From an uncultured Shewanella sp. (GTDB lineage Bacteria > Pseudomonadota > Gammaproteobacteria > Enterobacterales > Shewanellaceae): 64,000 nt of DNA. How positions within the stretch are numbered: the first letter of the stretch is position 1; every line of letters begins with the position of its first letter. The stretch spans positions 310,001 to 374,000 of the forward strand of contig NZ_CANMUW010000001.1 in the NCBI RefSeq assembly GCF_947501225.1. The letters are read 5' to 3'. Below are positions 38,089-45,796 of this stretch, one piece after another. Both the position numbers and the translations under genes were made by a program. The notes below the pieces were generated by a model that saw only the letters and a list, made by a program, of their open reading frames with translations, was not told the origin of the DNA and ran no database searches.

Positions 38089-39513
38089 TCAAGGCTGACC
38101 AATAAAACCTGTGATGTTCAAGACCCACACCATCACAAAACTCAGAGAGACACCTAAAACGCCAAGAATAACCCCAATTTTTGCCATCTGCCTGGTCTGA
38201 ACATGACCGGTTGCATGGGCTAAAGCGTTCGGTGGCGTACTGATTGGCAACGACATACCGAGCGAAGCGGCGAAGGTGACGACTAAAATCAATGTGATCT
38301 CACCTCCCAGCGGCGTCAAGGATGTCATCGAGGTGCCCAGAGCCGCCATAATGGGCATTAACAGGTTCGCGGTAGCCGTATGGGACATGAAGTTAGCCAT
38401 GATTAAACATAAGCTCGCCGCACCTAGCAATACCACATATGGTGAGAAGGCATCAAATGGGATGCTGTGCACCACCAGGCGTGCCAGCCCTGTTTTATCG
38501 AGCGCGAGCCCTAATGCGATACCCCCCGAAACCAACCATAAAACATCCCAGGAGATCTTCTTAAGGTCCTCTTTATTGATTATGCCGGTTAACGAGAAGA
38601 TGGCCACGGGTATCAAGGCAACGGTGTAAGCGTTCATACCATGACGCGACCCCATCAACCATAGCCCTATGGTCATAATAAAGGTGATGTAAACGGTAAT
38701 CGCTTTTGGCGTCTTTAAAAATTTTCCTCTTATCTTAAGCTCTATCTTCTCCTGCTTAGCGGGAAACAGATGGTTGATCAGAAACCAGGAGGCGGTCATC
38801 ATCACCACCACAAAGGGCACACCAAACATCATCCACTCACCAAAGGTGATCAGGTTATCGTCCACCAAATATTTAAGCGCAATCGCATTTGGAGGGGTTC
38901 CGATTGGGGTGCCGATACCACCAATATTGGCCGCCACTGGAATGCATAATGCGAACGCGATTTTACCTGGGTCTTTGGGACCAAACAGCGCGATAACCGG
39001 GGTTAAAATCGACAACATCATCGCAGTGGTGGCGGTGTTCGACATGAACATAGAAAAGATACCGGTGATCAACATTAATCCCAGCATCACAAAGCGAGGT
39101 TCACTGCCAAACGGCTTTAATAACACCCTGGCCAGGTTGATATCCAAACGATATTTGGTTGCCGCCATGGCCAGGAAAAAACCACCAAGAAACAGCATAA
39201 TGATTGGACTGGCAAAGGTCGCCATTATCTCGTTGTATTTTAACAGTTCACCAAAGTTGCTTTGCTCTTCGGCTAAGCGAAATAGAATGAAACCTTTATC
39301 GGAGAGCAGCAATAACTCTAATACGATAATAACCACGGATGTTGCATAAATTGGAATCGGTTCCATCACCCAACACAATGCCGCCAATAGAAATATTGCA
39401 ATCACTCGCTGTTGTATGACTGTTAAATCATCAAAAGGAAAAAAGCTGGTGGGGAGGGATAGAACAATCAGAGGGATAAGAACGGGGATTATGTACTTCA
39501 AGTATTGGCGCAT
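38089..39513 (-). CDS. DASS/SLC13 family sodium-coupled anion transporter
   Basis: A 474-residue inner-membrane protein with 11-12 helices. Two inverted repeats carry the family signature: GGIGTPIGTPPNAIALKYL in the first half and SLGMSLPISTPPNALAHATG near the end. Such carriers import dicarboxylates, citrate or sulfate with sodium. The substrate here is not determined. It is the first gene of a likely three-gene transcript with the cNMP-type kinase and response regulator, so the two-component pair may control or respond to its transport. Confidence 0.92.
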   Translation of the reverse strand: MRQYLKYIIPVLIPLIVLSLPTSFFPFDDLTVIQQRVIAIFLLAALCWVMEPIPIYATSVVIIVLELLLLSDKGFILFRLAEEQSNFGELLKYNEIMATFASPIIMLFLGGFFLAMAATKYRLDINLARVLLKPFGSEPRFVMLGLMLITGIFSMFMSNTATTAMMLSILTPVIALFGPKDPGKIAFALCIPVAANIGGIGTPIGTPPNAIALKYLVDDNLITFGEWMMFGVPFVVVMMTASWFLINHLFPAKQEKIELKIRGKFLKTPKAITVYITFIMTIGLWLMGSRHGMNAYTVALIPVAIFSLTGIINKEDLKKISWDVLWLVSGGIALGLALDKTGLARLVVHSIPFDAFSPYVVLLGAASLCLIMANFMSHTATANLLMPIMAALGTSMTSLTPLGGEITLILVVTFAASLGMSLPISTPPNALAHATGHVQTRQMAKIGVILGVLGVSLSFVMVWVLNITGFIGQP

Positions 39514-39723
39514 ACAGTGCTGCTTCCTTACTAAACAAATCTGGTCTCTATCTATATAAACAAGTTATTTACATAGTGAAGGAATTATCTATCAAACACA
39601 CAACAGCTACTTGGCGTCAGATCACCATTTAGACAAACGGTAGGCTCACTATCGCGCGTACTCAACAGCTCGGGGATCTGCTACACTGCTTTTGATAAAT
39701 TTTTAATTTAAGACCAGTTTGTT

Positions 39724-40533
39724 ATGCAACGCCCACCACTACGTCAAGCCAAAACCATCGACAATGTTTTCAGTAGTGCCTATTGGCACCTTAGTCAGCA
39801 AGATTTTACCATCAATGAGATTCGCACCAAGCTCGAGCGCAAAACCGAAAACCGGGAGTGGATCGAGACCGTGCTCGCTAATCTGCTAGAGAGCGGTTAC
39901 CTAAAAAATGACTTCGACTTCGCTGTGCGTTATTGCGAGCTGGCCTTCAGCCATGAGCTCGGTGCCGGTGCCATCAGAGGTAAGTTACAACGGCGAGGCA
40001 TCGCCGTCACCGAGGTTGATACCGCAATAGAGCAGGTGATGGAGGAGCAAAACATCGATGCCTTCAAGATGGCGACATCCAGGCTGTTAAGCAGATATGA
40101 GAACTTCTGCGCGACGACCCGGGAAAAGGTCTATGCCTGGATGACCAGCAAGGGTTTTTCCCGGGGAGAGATTGACCACGCACTGTCACAACATCCGCAG
40201 CGTGAAACACTGCGCAGTAAGTTAGCCATAAAAGCAGACAAGGCCGACTTGGCCACCGAGATCATCAAACTATTTAACAAAGGCAAAGGCGAAACCCTCA
40301 TCCTGCAGGAGCTGAAGCAGCGACTGATCGATGTCAGCGACTTCGAAGAAACCTTGTATCAATTATCGCTCACAGGTGATGTCGATTTCTATCAAAGCTG
40401 TAAGAATGAGCTGGCAAAGAAGCGCTATGATCTATCGGACTATAAAGAAAAGTCGAAAGCGTATGCCTATCTGTCCCGTAAAGGGTTCGGCAGTGACGAG
40501 ATCAAAGAGGCGATGAGCCTGGATGATGAGTGA
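39724..40533 (+). CDS. RecX-like protein, double length
   Basis: A 269-residue RecX-family protein (typical RecX is about 150-160). RecX-like three-helix repeats can be seen: AYWHLSQQDFTINEIRTKLE, then YCELAFSHELGAGAIRGKLQRRGI in the first half, and VYAWMTSKGFSRGEIDHAL and YAYLSRKGFGSDEIKEAM in the second. RecX limits RecA filament growth. No recA lies beside it, and the sequence is diverged, so this is a RecX paralogue whose partner is uncertain. No LexA-type box was found upstream. Confidence 0.8.
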   Translation: MQRPPLRQAKTIDNVFSSAYWHLSQQDFTINEIRTKLERKTENREWIETVLANLLESGYLKNDFDFAVRYCELAFSHELGAGAIRGKLQRRGIAVTEVDTAIEQVMEEQNIDAFKMATSRLLSRYENFCATTREKVYAWMTSKGFSRGEIDHALSQHPQRETLRSKLAIKADKADLATEIIKLFNKGKGETLILQELKQRLIDVSDFEETLYQLSLTGDVDFYQSCKNELAKKRYDLSDYKEKSKAYAYLSRKGFGSDEIKEAMSLDDE

Positions 40534-40558
40534 CAGAAACTGCTTATGAAATTATTAA

Positions 40559-40581
40559 ATAAAGGGCTCCGACCCCTTTAT
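40559..40581 (+). terminator. Short hairpin after the RecX-like gene
   Basis: ATAAAGGG (40559-40566) and CCCTTTAT (40574-40581) with a seven-base loop. The rest of 40534-41000 shows no gene and no other recognised feature. Confidence 0.5.
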
Positions 40582-40999
40582 CTTCGTTCATAAGCTTATG
40601 GCTTTGCCATATTCACCCTACCTCTCGCTCGGAGAGTTTCACCTTGTGAAACCTCGCCCTGTCACGGACGGTCACAGCCGCATCTACACTGGGTTATGTT
40701 CTCTCTTCGATTTGGTTGTACTTGCTTCAATTAGATACAAGCTATTCTTTTTAAGGAAAAACTTTCACTAAAATGTGACAAAGCATGTTGAATCCAATAT
40801 GTAAGATCGATTAAAGTGTGACCACTTAAGGACAGGGCCGGGCAAACTCGAACTCAATTATTGAGTACGCCATTTAGGGAAGAAGAAGCCAATCAACTCT
40901 TTTGAACACTTTACTCTGATCCCATTTATTGGTTATCTAAATTCTCGGTTACTCCGCAAAAAATGGTTATTGTTTCACAGGGATTTTGCTGATAAGTTG

Positions 41000-41098
41000 C
41001 TAAAATCATTGTGAATAATTGGCACTTTCACGATTACAGTTTACTCGCGCTCCGCGCATTATAGCAAAACTGTAATTTTTCTCTTAGAAAAGCGTTAT
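41000..41098. repeat. attC-like dyad ahead of the PIN gene
   Basis: ATTACAGTTT (41033-41042) and AAACTGTAAT (41067-41076) flank a GCGC-TCC-GCGC tip. GCGTTAT at 41092-41098 matches an integron R' core site, and the PIN gene starts 15 bases later. The outer left arm is poor, so the assignment is tentative. Confidence 0.45.
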
Positions 41099-41113
41099 AT
41101 CACGAGGTAATTT

Positions 41114-42220
41114 ATGAGCACTGAATTAGAAAGTCGATTAGTTTTTGTTGATACATCGGCATATGAAAGTAAAAACTATCAGTTTAGTGAGCATGCGTTA
41201 GGTAAGCTGTGTGACTTTCTTGAATCAGAAAGGCTTCACCTTCTAATTACTCAAATTACGATAAATGAAATAAAAGCCCATTTGCTAGAAAAATCAGAAG
41301 AGTCTGCACGAGCTATAAAGAAAATACAAAAAGACGCTATGTTTTTAAGAAACACTCCTGAACTTGCTTGTCATGGTGTTTTCGAGAAAGTAAAAGCAGA
41401 CGATATTTATAACATTGCTTTAGAAAAGTTTGAAGGTTTTCTTGAAAAGAGTTCAGCTGAAGTTGTTGATATAAAAGGTGTTGATGCTTCAGTTGTTTTC
41501 GAAAAATATTTTAAATCAGAACCACCATTTGGTGGAGCAAATAAAAAATCTGAGTTTCCTGATGCATTTGTTCTAGAAGCTGTATCTAAAGTAAGTAAAG
41601 AGAGAGGTCATACTTTATATGTGATCAGTGATGATGGCGATATGGAAAAATATGCTGCAACTTTAGACAACTTGATTCACTTAAAGAGAGTTGATGACTT
41701 TTTAGACTTGGTTGTCAGAAAAGAAGAAGAGTTAAAAGAGCCTGTTAAATTTGCTGATAGCATTCTTGAGCAGCTAGAAGCGAATTTAATTGAGAGTGTT
41801 AATGAGATAATCAGCTCATCTGAATTTTATTCCGATGAGGCAGATGGACTCGAGGATGAAATATACCAAGTCGGTATTGAGTCAATTTGTATAAACAACA
41901 AAAATATAATTTCGGTATCTGATGAGCATGTAGAGTATGAAATCGATTTTGAAGTCACCTTAAAAGCTTATTATTCTATTGCTGATTACGATCGTTCACC
42001 TTGGGATCCAGAAGATAAAGTCTATATGTTTGTACTTTATAACGACATAGTGAAAAAGCATACAGAAGTTTTTTCAGCATATGTCTACATTGATTATATG
42101 GACGGCATAAGAGCTAATGCTGAAATTTCAGAATTAGATTTTACTGAATCTTCATTTGAATTGAATGAAGAAAATAGTGAAATAATTAGCGTAAAAGAGC
42201 TAGATTTAAGTGGTGAGTAA
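41114..42220 (+). CDS. PIN-like domain protein (DUF4935 type)
   Basis: A 368-residue protein. Residues 1-200 fit a PIN-like ribonuclease domain with the acidic residues in place: D13 (VFVDTSAYE), a glutamate in ITINEIKAHL, D in FPDAFVLEA and SDDGDM. The C-terminal 170 residues are acidic and not recognised; they may sense or restrain the nuclease. The gene is much more AT-rich than its neighbours, and it is flanked by two related attC-like dyads, so horizontal entry as an integron cassette is likely. GAGG is the ribosome site. No antitoxin gene is seen; a defence or RNA-degrading role is inference. Confidence 0.8.
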   Translation: MSTELESRLVFVDTSAYESKNYQFSEHALGKLCDFLESERLHLLITQITINEIKAHLLEKSEESARAIKKIQKDAMFLRNTPELACHGVFEKVKADDIYNIALEKFEGFLEKSSAEVVDIKGVDASVVFEKYFKSEPPFGGANKKSEFPDAFVLEAVSKVSKERGHTLYVISDDGDMEKYAATLDNLIHLKRVDDFLDLVVRKEEELKEPVKFADSILEQLEANLIESVNEIISSSEFYSDEADGLEDEIYQVGIESICINNKNIISVSDEHVEYEIDFEVTLKAYYSIADYDRSPWDPEDKVYMFVLYNDIVKKHTEVFSAYVYIDYMDGIRANAEISELDFTESSFELNEENSEIISVKELDLSGE

Positions 42221-42250
42221 ATCTAAAAACTTAGCTACGTGTAGCCGTGA

Positions 42251-42349
42251 TATAGCAAGGCAATAAAGTCGGATTCGTAACAGTTTGCTCGGTTCCACTT
42301 CGTTTCACATTTTAGCAAACTGTTACTCACCGCTTATTGCGGCATTAAA
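42251..42349. repeat. attC-like dyad after the PIN gene
   Basis: GTAACAGTTTGCT (42277-42289) and AGCAAACTGTTAC (42314-42326) are perfect 13-bp arms, with outer arms GCAATAAAG (42260-42268) and CTTATTGC (42333-42340). The core sites read TAGCAA and GGCATTA, one base each from TAACAA and GGCGTTA. The arms resemble those of the upstream dyad. Confidence 0.5.
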
Positions 42350-42381
42350 ATGTTCTGCAGAAGTGAAGATGACTCAAACAA

Positions 42382-42420
42382 AAAGCCACCAGAACTCAAT
42401 GCTCGGTGGCTTTCTTTTTA
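42382..42420. terminator. Bidirectional terminator at the left end of the pfaD-flank copy
   Basis: AAAGCCACC (42382-42390) and GGTGGCTTT (42405-42413), with A-rich and T-rich sides. A comparable terminator lies beside the second copy of this flank at 45549. Confidence 0.8.
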
Positions 42421-42442
42421 GCTTTGAACTTACAACTTACAA

Positions 42443-42670
42443 CTTACAACTTAAAACTTACAGCTTCCCTTTTTCAAAATCCGCTCAAGGCTATCCATAA
42501 GAACCGCTCAAGGCTGACTTCTATTTTTAAGAACCGCTCAAGGCTGAGACCTTTCCTCGCAACTGGCAACTGGCAACTCGCAACTCGCAACTCGCTACTC
42601 GCTACTCGCAGCTCGCAGTTGTCTTAAGCCATCCTCTGTGTCGGCTTCCAGCGCAGTAGCTCAGAGGGTA
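42443..42670. repeat. Left copy of the pfaD 3' end and flank
   Basis: This stretch repeats 45614-45796 in direct orientation. The first about 74 bases differ at three positions, and the last 47 (42624-42670 versus 45750-45796) at two. The left copy has one extra CCGCTCAAGGCT unit and more heptamer repeats between these blocks. The two copies flank the haem lipoprotein gene. Confidence 0.85.
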
Positions 42671-42698
42671 ATTTTCCCCCTTTAGCGGTCACGAGTCT
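42624..42698 (-). pseudogene. Remnant of a pfaD 3' end
   Basis: Read on the minus strand this ends GKLPSELLRWKPTQRMA and a stop, the same as the last residues of PfaD. Just before, VTAKG replaces LTAQG, and an in-frame stop lies upstream of the remnant at about 42699. It is a 24-codon fragment with no start, separated from intact pfaD by the haem lipoprotein gene. Confidence 0.8.
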
Positions 42699-43021
42699 CA
42701 AAGATTAACTAAGGTAAAAAATATCTTAGTTAGAGAGGTATTGCCTTGACGAAGGGGAGCGTCCATAGATGGTTTAGTATGTTGTTTATCTTGTCCAAAC
42801 GAATCAAACAGATAACGCCATAAATCTTAGGTTAGATTATTTACTCCCCTCTCTATAGGCGTAATCCGGCAAGGGTTTTGATTATTACCCACTATAATTG
42901 TAAGGCTATCGGTTGCTTTTGGACTGGTCAACGACCAACCCTACGTCGGTTAAACAGCCGTTAATATCACTTAAACAAAAAGGTAAACCAACAAGGTAAG
43001 TGAATTTCAAGGAATTTAATT
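42699..43021. other. Upstream region of the haem lipoprotein gene
   Basis: About 320 bp without a gene. It begins with a small inverted repeat, TAACTAAG (42706-42713) and CTTAGTTA (42725-42732), near the break point of the pfaD remnant. No promoter could be chosen with confidence; CAAGGAA before 43022 is the ribosome site. Confidence 0.5.
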
Positions 43022-45238
43022 ATGAACAAAATTAGCATTGCTAAGGGGGAAAAAACTCCCCCGTTTATTCTCTTTGCTGGAATACTCTCTATGGCGTTAT
43101 CTTTACCGGGGTGTTTTCATAGCGACTCGAATGACAGTAGCTCAACGGTACAAAATTTACCCCCGACAGCAGATGCAGGAGTTGACCAGAGTGCGAAGGA
43201 ACAAGAAAGTGTCACTCTGGTTGGTAGCGGAACAGACAGCGATGGTACTGTCATCAGTTACGCATGGCAGCAAACTTCTGGCACAGAGGTTCTTTTAAGT
43301 GATGCAAGTAGTGCAACAGCGACATTTTTTGCCCCAATGGTTAAGTCATCAGCTGATTTGGTATTTCAGTTGACTGTAACTGATGATCAAGGTGCTACAG
43401 CCTCCGATACATTAACAGTGAATGTTCTCAGCACTTATGATGGTGTTAATGGCGGCCGTTTATATGATAAATTCTGGGCACAAGATCCGACAGGTACCGG
43501 ATTCACGCTTAACAACTCCAATCTCAGTACACAGGAACAACTCGATGGCATTATAAGTAATGGGGATTTTTTCCGTTGTAAGCAGTGCCACGGATGGGAT
43601 GGTTTAGGTCGAGATGGTGCCTATAGTAATCGCGCACCTAATACTGGCAGACCCAATGTAGCAGATCTCGATCTCACCTCCGTGATTACCCGCTACTCTG
43701 AACAAGAGTTGTTCGCCGCGATTAAGGCTGACAGTGCAAACCGACGTGATATAGATACCGATTTGTCTACTTATGATCCTACTGAAAATAGTGTTGTAGG
43801 CGATCAAATGCCCAATTACAGCATGATACTTACCGATGAACAAATTTGGGACTTGGTGAAGTTCTTTGCTCTTGAAGCAGTAGATACCAGTCAAGTTTAT
43901 GATCTAACTCTTGGGGCTGGAACCTACCCAGATCGTGACCGCACATTCTCAAACATTGGTAAGGATGGCGATGCTGCTAATGGTGATATCTTATTTGCTA
44001 ATACCTGTAAAGATTGCCACGGTGCTGATGGTACGGCCTTTATGATTGATGGTGGCAAGTATTCTGTTGGTGGACATGTCAGAGCTAAGCCTTATGAGGA
44101 TATACTGAAAGTTAAATTCGGCCATCCTGGCTCAATCATGGGGCCTCAATTGACCGATAATAACGATATTATCGATCTCTTTAAGGCGCTTGCCAATGCA
44201 GATAATTATCCTGATGTTCCTCCAGGGGGAGCCGGCGAAGGTATTAATGGTGGGCGGTTATACGATAAATTCTGGGCAAGTGATCCTACCGGAACAGGAT
44301 TTACCCTAGCCAACTCCAACCTTAATAGTCAGGCCGAGCTGGATAATATTATGGCCTTTGGCGATTTCTTCCGTTGTAAACAGTGTCATGGTTGGGATCG
44401 TTTGGGTCGTGAAGGTGCATACAGTGATCGAGCTCCTAAAACGAGCAGACCAAATGTTGCTGATCTGGATTTAGCTGCATTAGTTGAAAGTTACGACTTG
44501 CAACAGTTATTTATTGCGCTCAAAACCGGCACCGCAACAAGACGTGATATTGCAACCGACCTTTCTACCTACGATCCCAACGGAGATACTACGGTCGGCG
44601 ACCAAATGCCAAACTTAAGTCAGATATTTACCGATGCGCAAATATGGCAACTAGTCAGATTCCTTAAAGAGGAAGCTGTTGATACAACCCAGCTATATGA
44701 CATTACTCTTGATGATGGGTTTTATCCTAATAGAGGCCGGACATTCTCAAATATTGGTAAGGATGGTAACAAAGCCAATGGCGACGTTATCTTCGCGCAA
44801 AATTGTGCCGGTTGTCATGGTGTTGATGGCACGTCAATTATGGTTGATGGTGGCGAATTTACCGTTGGCGCACATTTCAGAGCTAAACCCTACGAAGATC
44901 AACACAAGGTTAAGTTTGGTAATCCTGGGACTATAATGGGCGCAGTTCTTGCCGAGTCTTCTACCAGTGATATTAAGGACCTATATAAGGCATTGGCAGA
45001 TACGACTAAGTACCCTGATTCGGCGCCCGCCGCCCTTGATGGTGCCGCATTGTTTGTTGCGAACTGTGGCTCTTGCCATACCGGTAATGGCTTGGGGTCT
45101 GGGTTTAGTGATAAAACCGGACGAACAGCAGCTGAAATAGCTGCCGCAATCGCAAGTGTTGGGGCTATGTCTGGCTTGTCCAGTCTGACATCGGAAGAAA
45201 TTCAGGCAATAGCTGATGCTCTGGCTCCGACCCCATAA
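43022..45238 (+). CDS. Five-haem c-type cytochrome lipoprotein with internal duplication
   Basis: A 738-residue exported protein. The N-terminus has a lipobox (SLPGC, C31). Residues about 47-140 form a PKD-like domain (PPTADAGVDQ, then GTDSDGTVISYAWQQTSG). Five haem sites follow: CKQCH 186, CKDCH 329, CKQCH 452, CAGCH 595 and CGSCH 682. The first two and second two are a tandem copy of one di-haem unit of 266 residues (GRLYDKFWA..DPTGTGFTL); the fifth sits in a short C-terminal cytochrome c domain. It would carry electrons at the outer membrane or in the periplasm. It lies inside a duplicated pfaD flank, so it is probably a late insertion. Confidence 0.85.
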   Translation: MNKISIAKGEKTPPFILFAGILSMALSLPGCFHSDSNDSSSTVQNLPPTADAGVDQSAKEQESVTLVGSGTDSDGTVISYAWQQTSGTEVLLSDASSATATFFAPMVKSSADLVFQLTVTDDQGATASDTLTVNVLSTYDGVNGGRLYDKFWAQDPTGTGFTLNNSNLSTQEQLDGIISNGDFFRCKQCHGWDGLGRDGAYSNRAPNTGRPNVADLDLTSVITRYSEQELFAAIKADSANRRDIDTDLSTYDPTENSVVGDQMPNYSMILTDEQIWDLVKFFALEAVDTSQVYDLTLGAGTYPDRDRTFSNIGKDGDAANGDILFANTCKDCHGADGTAFMIDGGKYSVGGHVRAKPYEDILKVKFGHPGSIMGPQLTDNNDIIDLFKALANADNYPDVPPGGAGEGINGGRLYDKFWASDPTGTGFTLANSNLNSQAELDNIMAFGDFFRCKQCHGWDRLGREGAYSDRAPKTSRPNVADLDLAALVESYDLQQLFIALKTGTATRRDIATDLSTYDPNGDTTVGDQMPNLSQIFTDAQIWQLVRFLKEEAVDTTQLYDITLDDGFYPNRGRTFSNIGKDGNKANGDVIFAQNCAGCHGVDGTSIMVDGGEFTVGAHFRAKPYEDQHKVKFGNPGTIMGAVLAESSTSDIKDLYKALADTTKYPDSAPAALDGAALFVANCGSCHTGNGLGSGFSDKTGRTAAEIAAAIASVGAMSGLSSLTSEEIQAIADALAPTP

Positions 45239-45322
45239 TATGCTCTTAAATGGACTCTCAGGGAGAATATAGTGAAATTTATGTATTCAACCGAGTGATA
45301 GGCTTTTTAAAGTAAGGCTCTG

Positions 45323-45358
45323 AGTTTGTACATTCGATCTATTTTGTCTGTACAAACT
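45323..45358. repeat. Inverted repeat after the haem lipoprotein gene
   Basis: AGTTTGTACA (45323-45332) and TGTACAAACT (45349-45358) are perfect 10-bp complements with a 16-base loop. It may be a terminator without a T tail or an element end. The rest of 45239-45540 holds no convincing gene. Confidence 0.5.
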
Positions 45359-45548
45359 TTGTATATTGTCACGTCCACGGTATCTAACAACCCGATACGG
45401 GGGACTTGGATAACAAGAGGGAGTGAGTCACTTTTCAGACTAAATACTTTTAAAGTCAATATCAAAGGTGTTTATCAATATGAAAAACTGGCAACTTCAG
45501 GGGGATATAACTAATTTTGCTCTTTAGTTTATGGCTGAGCAAAACTAA

Positions 45549-45600
45549 AAAAGCCATCGGCACGACTTCTATCCAGGTAAGAAGTGCCCGATGGCTTTTG
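45549..45600. terminator. Bidirectional terminator between cytochrome and pfaD
   Basis: AAAAGCCATCGG (45549-45560) and CCGATGGCTTTT (45588-45599) with inner pairing ACTTCT/AGAAGT make a long stem with A and T runs on both sides. It ends both convergent transcripts. Confidence 0.92.
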
Positions 45601-45613
45601 CTTTCTCTTATAG

Positions 45614-45796
45614 CTTACAACTTAAAACTTACAGCTTCTCTTTTTCAAAATCCGCTCAGGGCTATCCATAAGAGCCGCTCAAGGCTGAGACCTTTCCTCG
45701 CAACTGCTTGTGATTGCTTTAAACTCGCTACTCGCAGCTCGTCGCTGCTTTAAGCCATCCTCTGGGTCGGCTTCCAGCGCAGTAGCTCAGAAGGTA
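45614..45796. repeat. Right copy of the pfaD 3' end and flank
   Basis: The last 47 bases lie within the intact pfaD gene; the rest is its 3' flank, with two CCGCTCAAGGCT-type units at 45652 and 45675 and heptamer repeats. It is the partner of 42443-42670. Confidence 0.85.

Noticed and set aside
38774..39349. A 191-codon plus-strand frame inside the DASS transporter gene
   Set aside because: Antisense to conserved transporter helices, with no recognisable domain and no ribosome site.
43022..45238. Intact transposon carrying the cytochrome gene
   Set aside because: No transposase, integrase or clear terminal repeats; only the duplicated pfaD end marks the borders.
45326..45514. Short plus-strand frame after the haem lipoprotein gene
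   Set aside because: It starts inside a perfect inverted repeat, lacks a ribosome site and has no recognisable composition; treated as non-coding.
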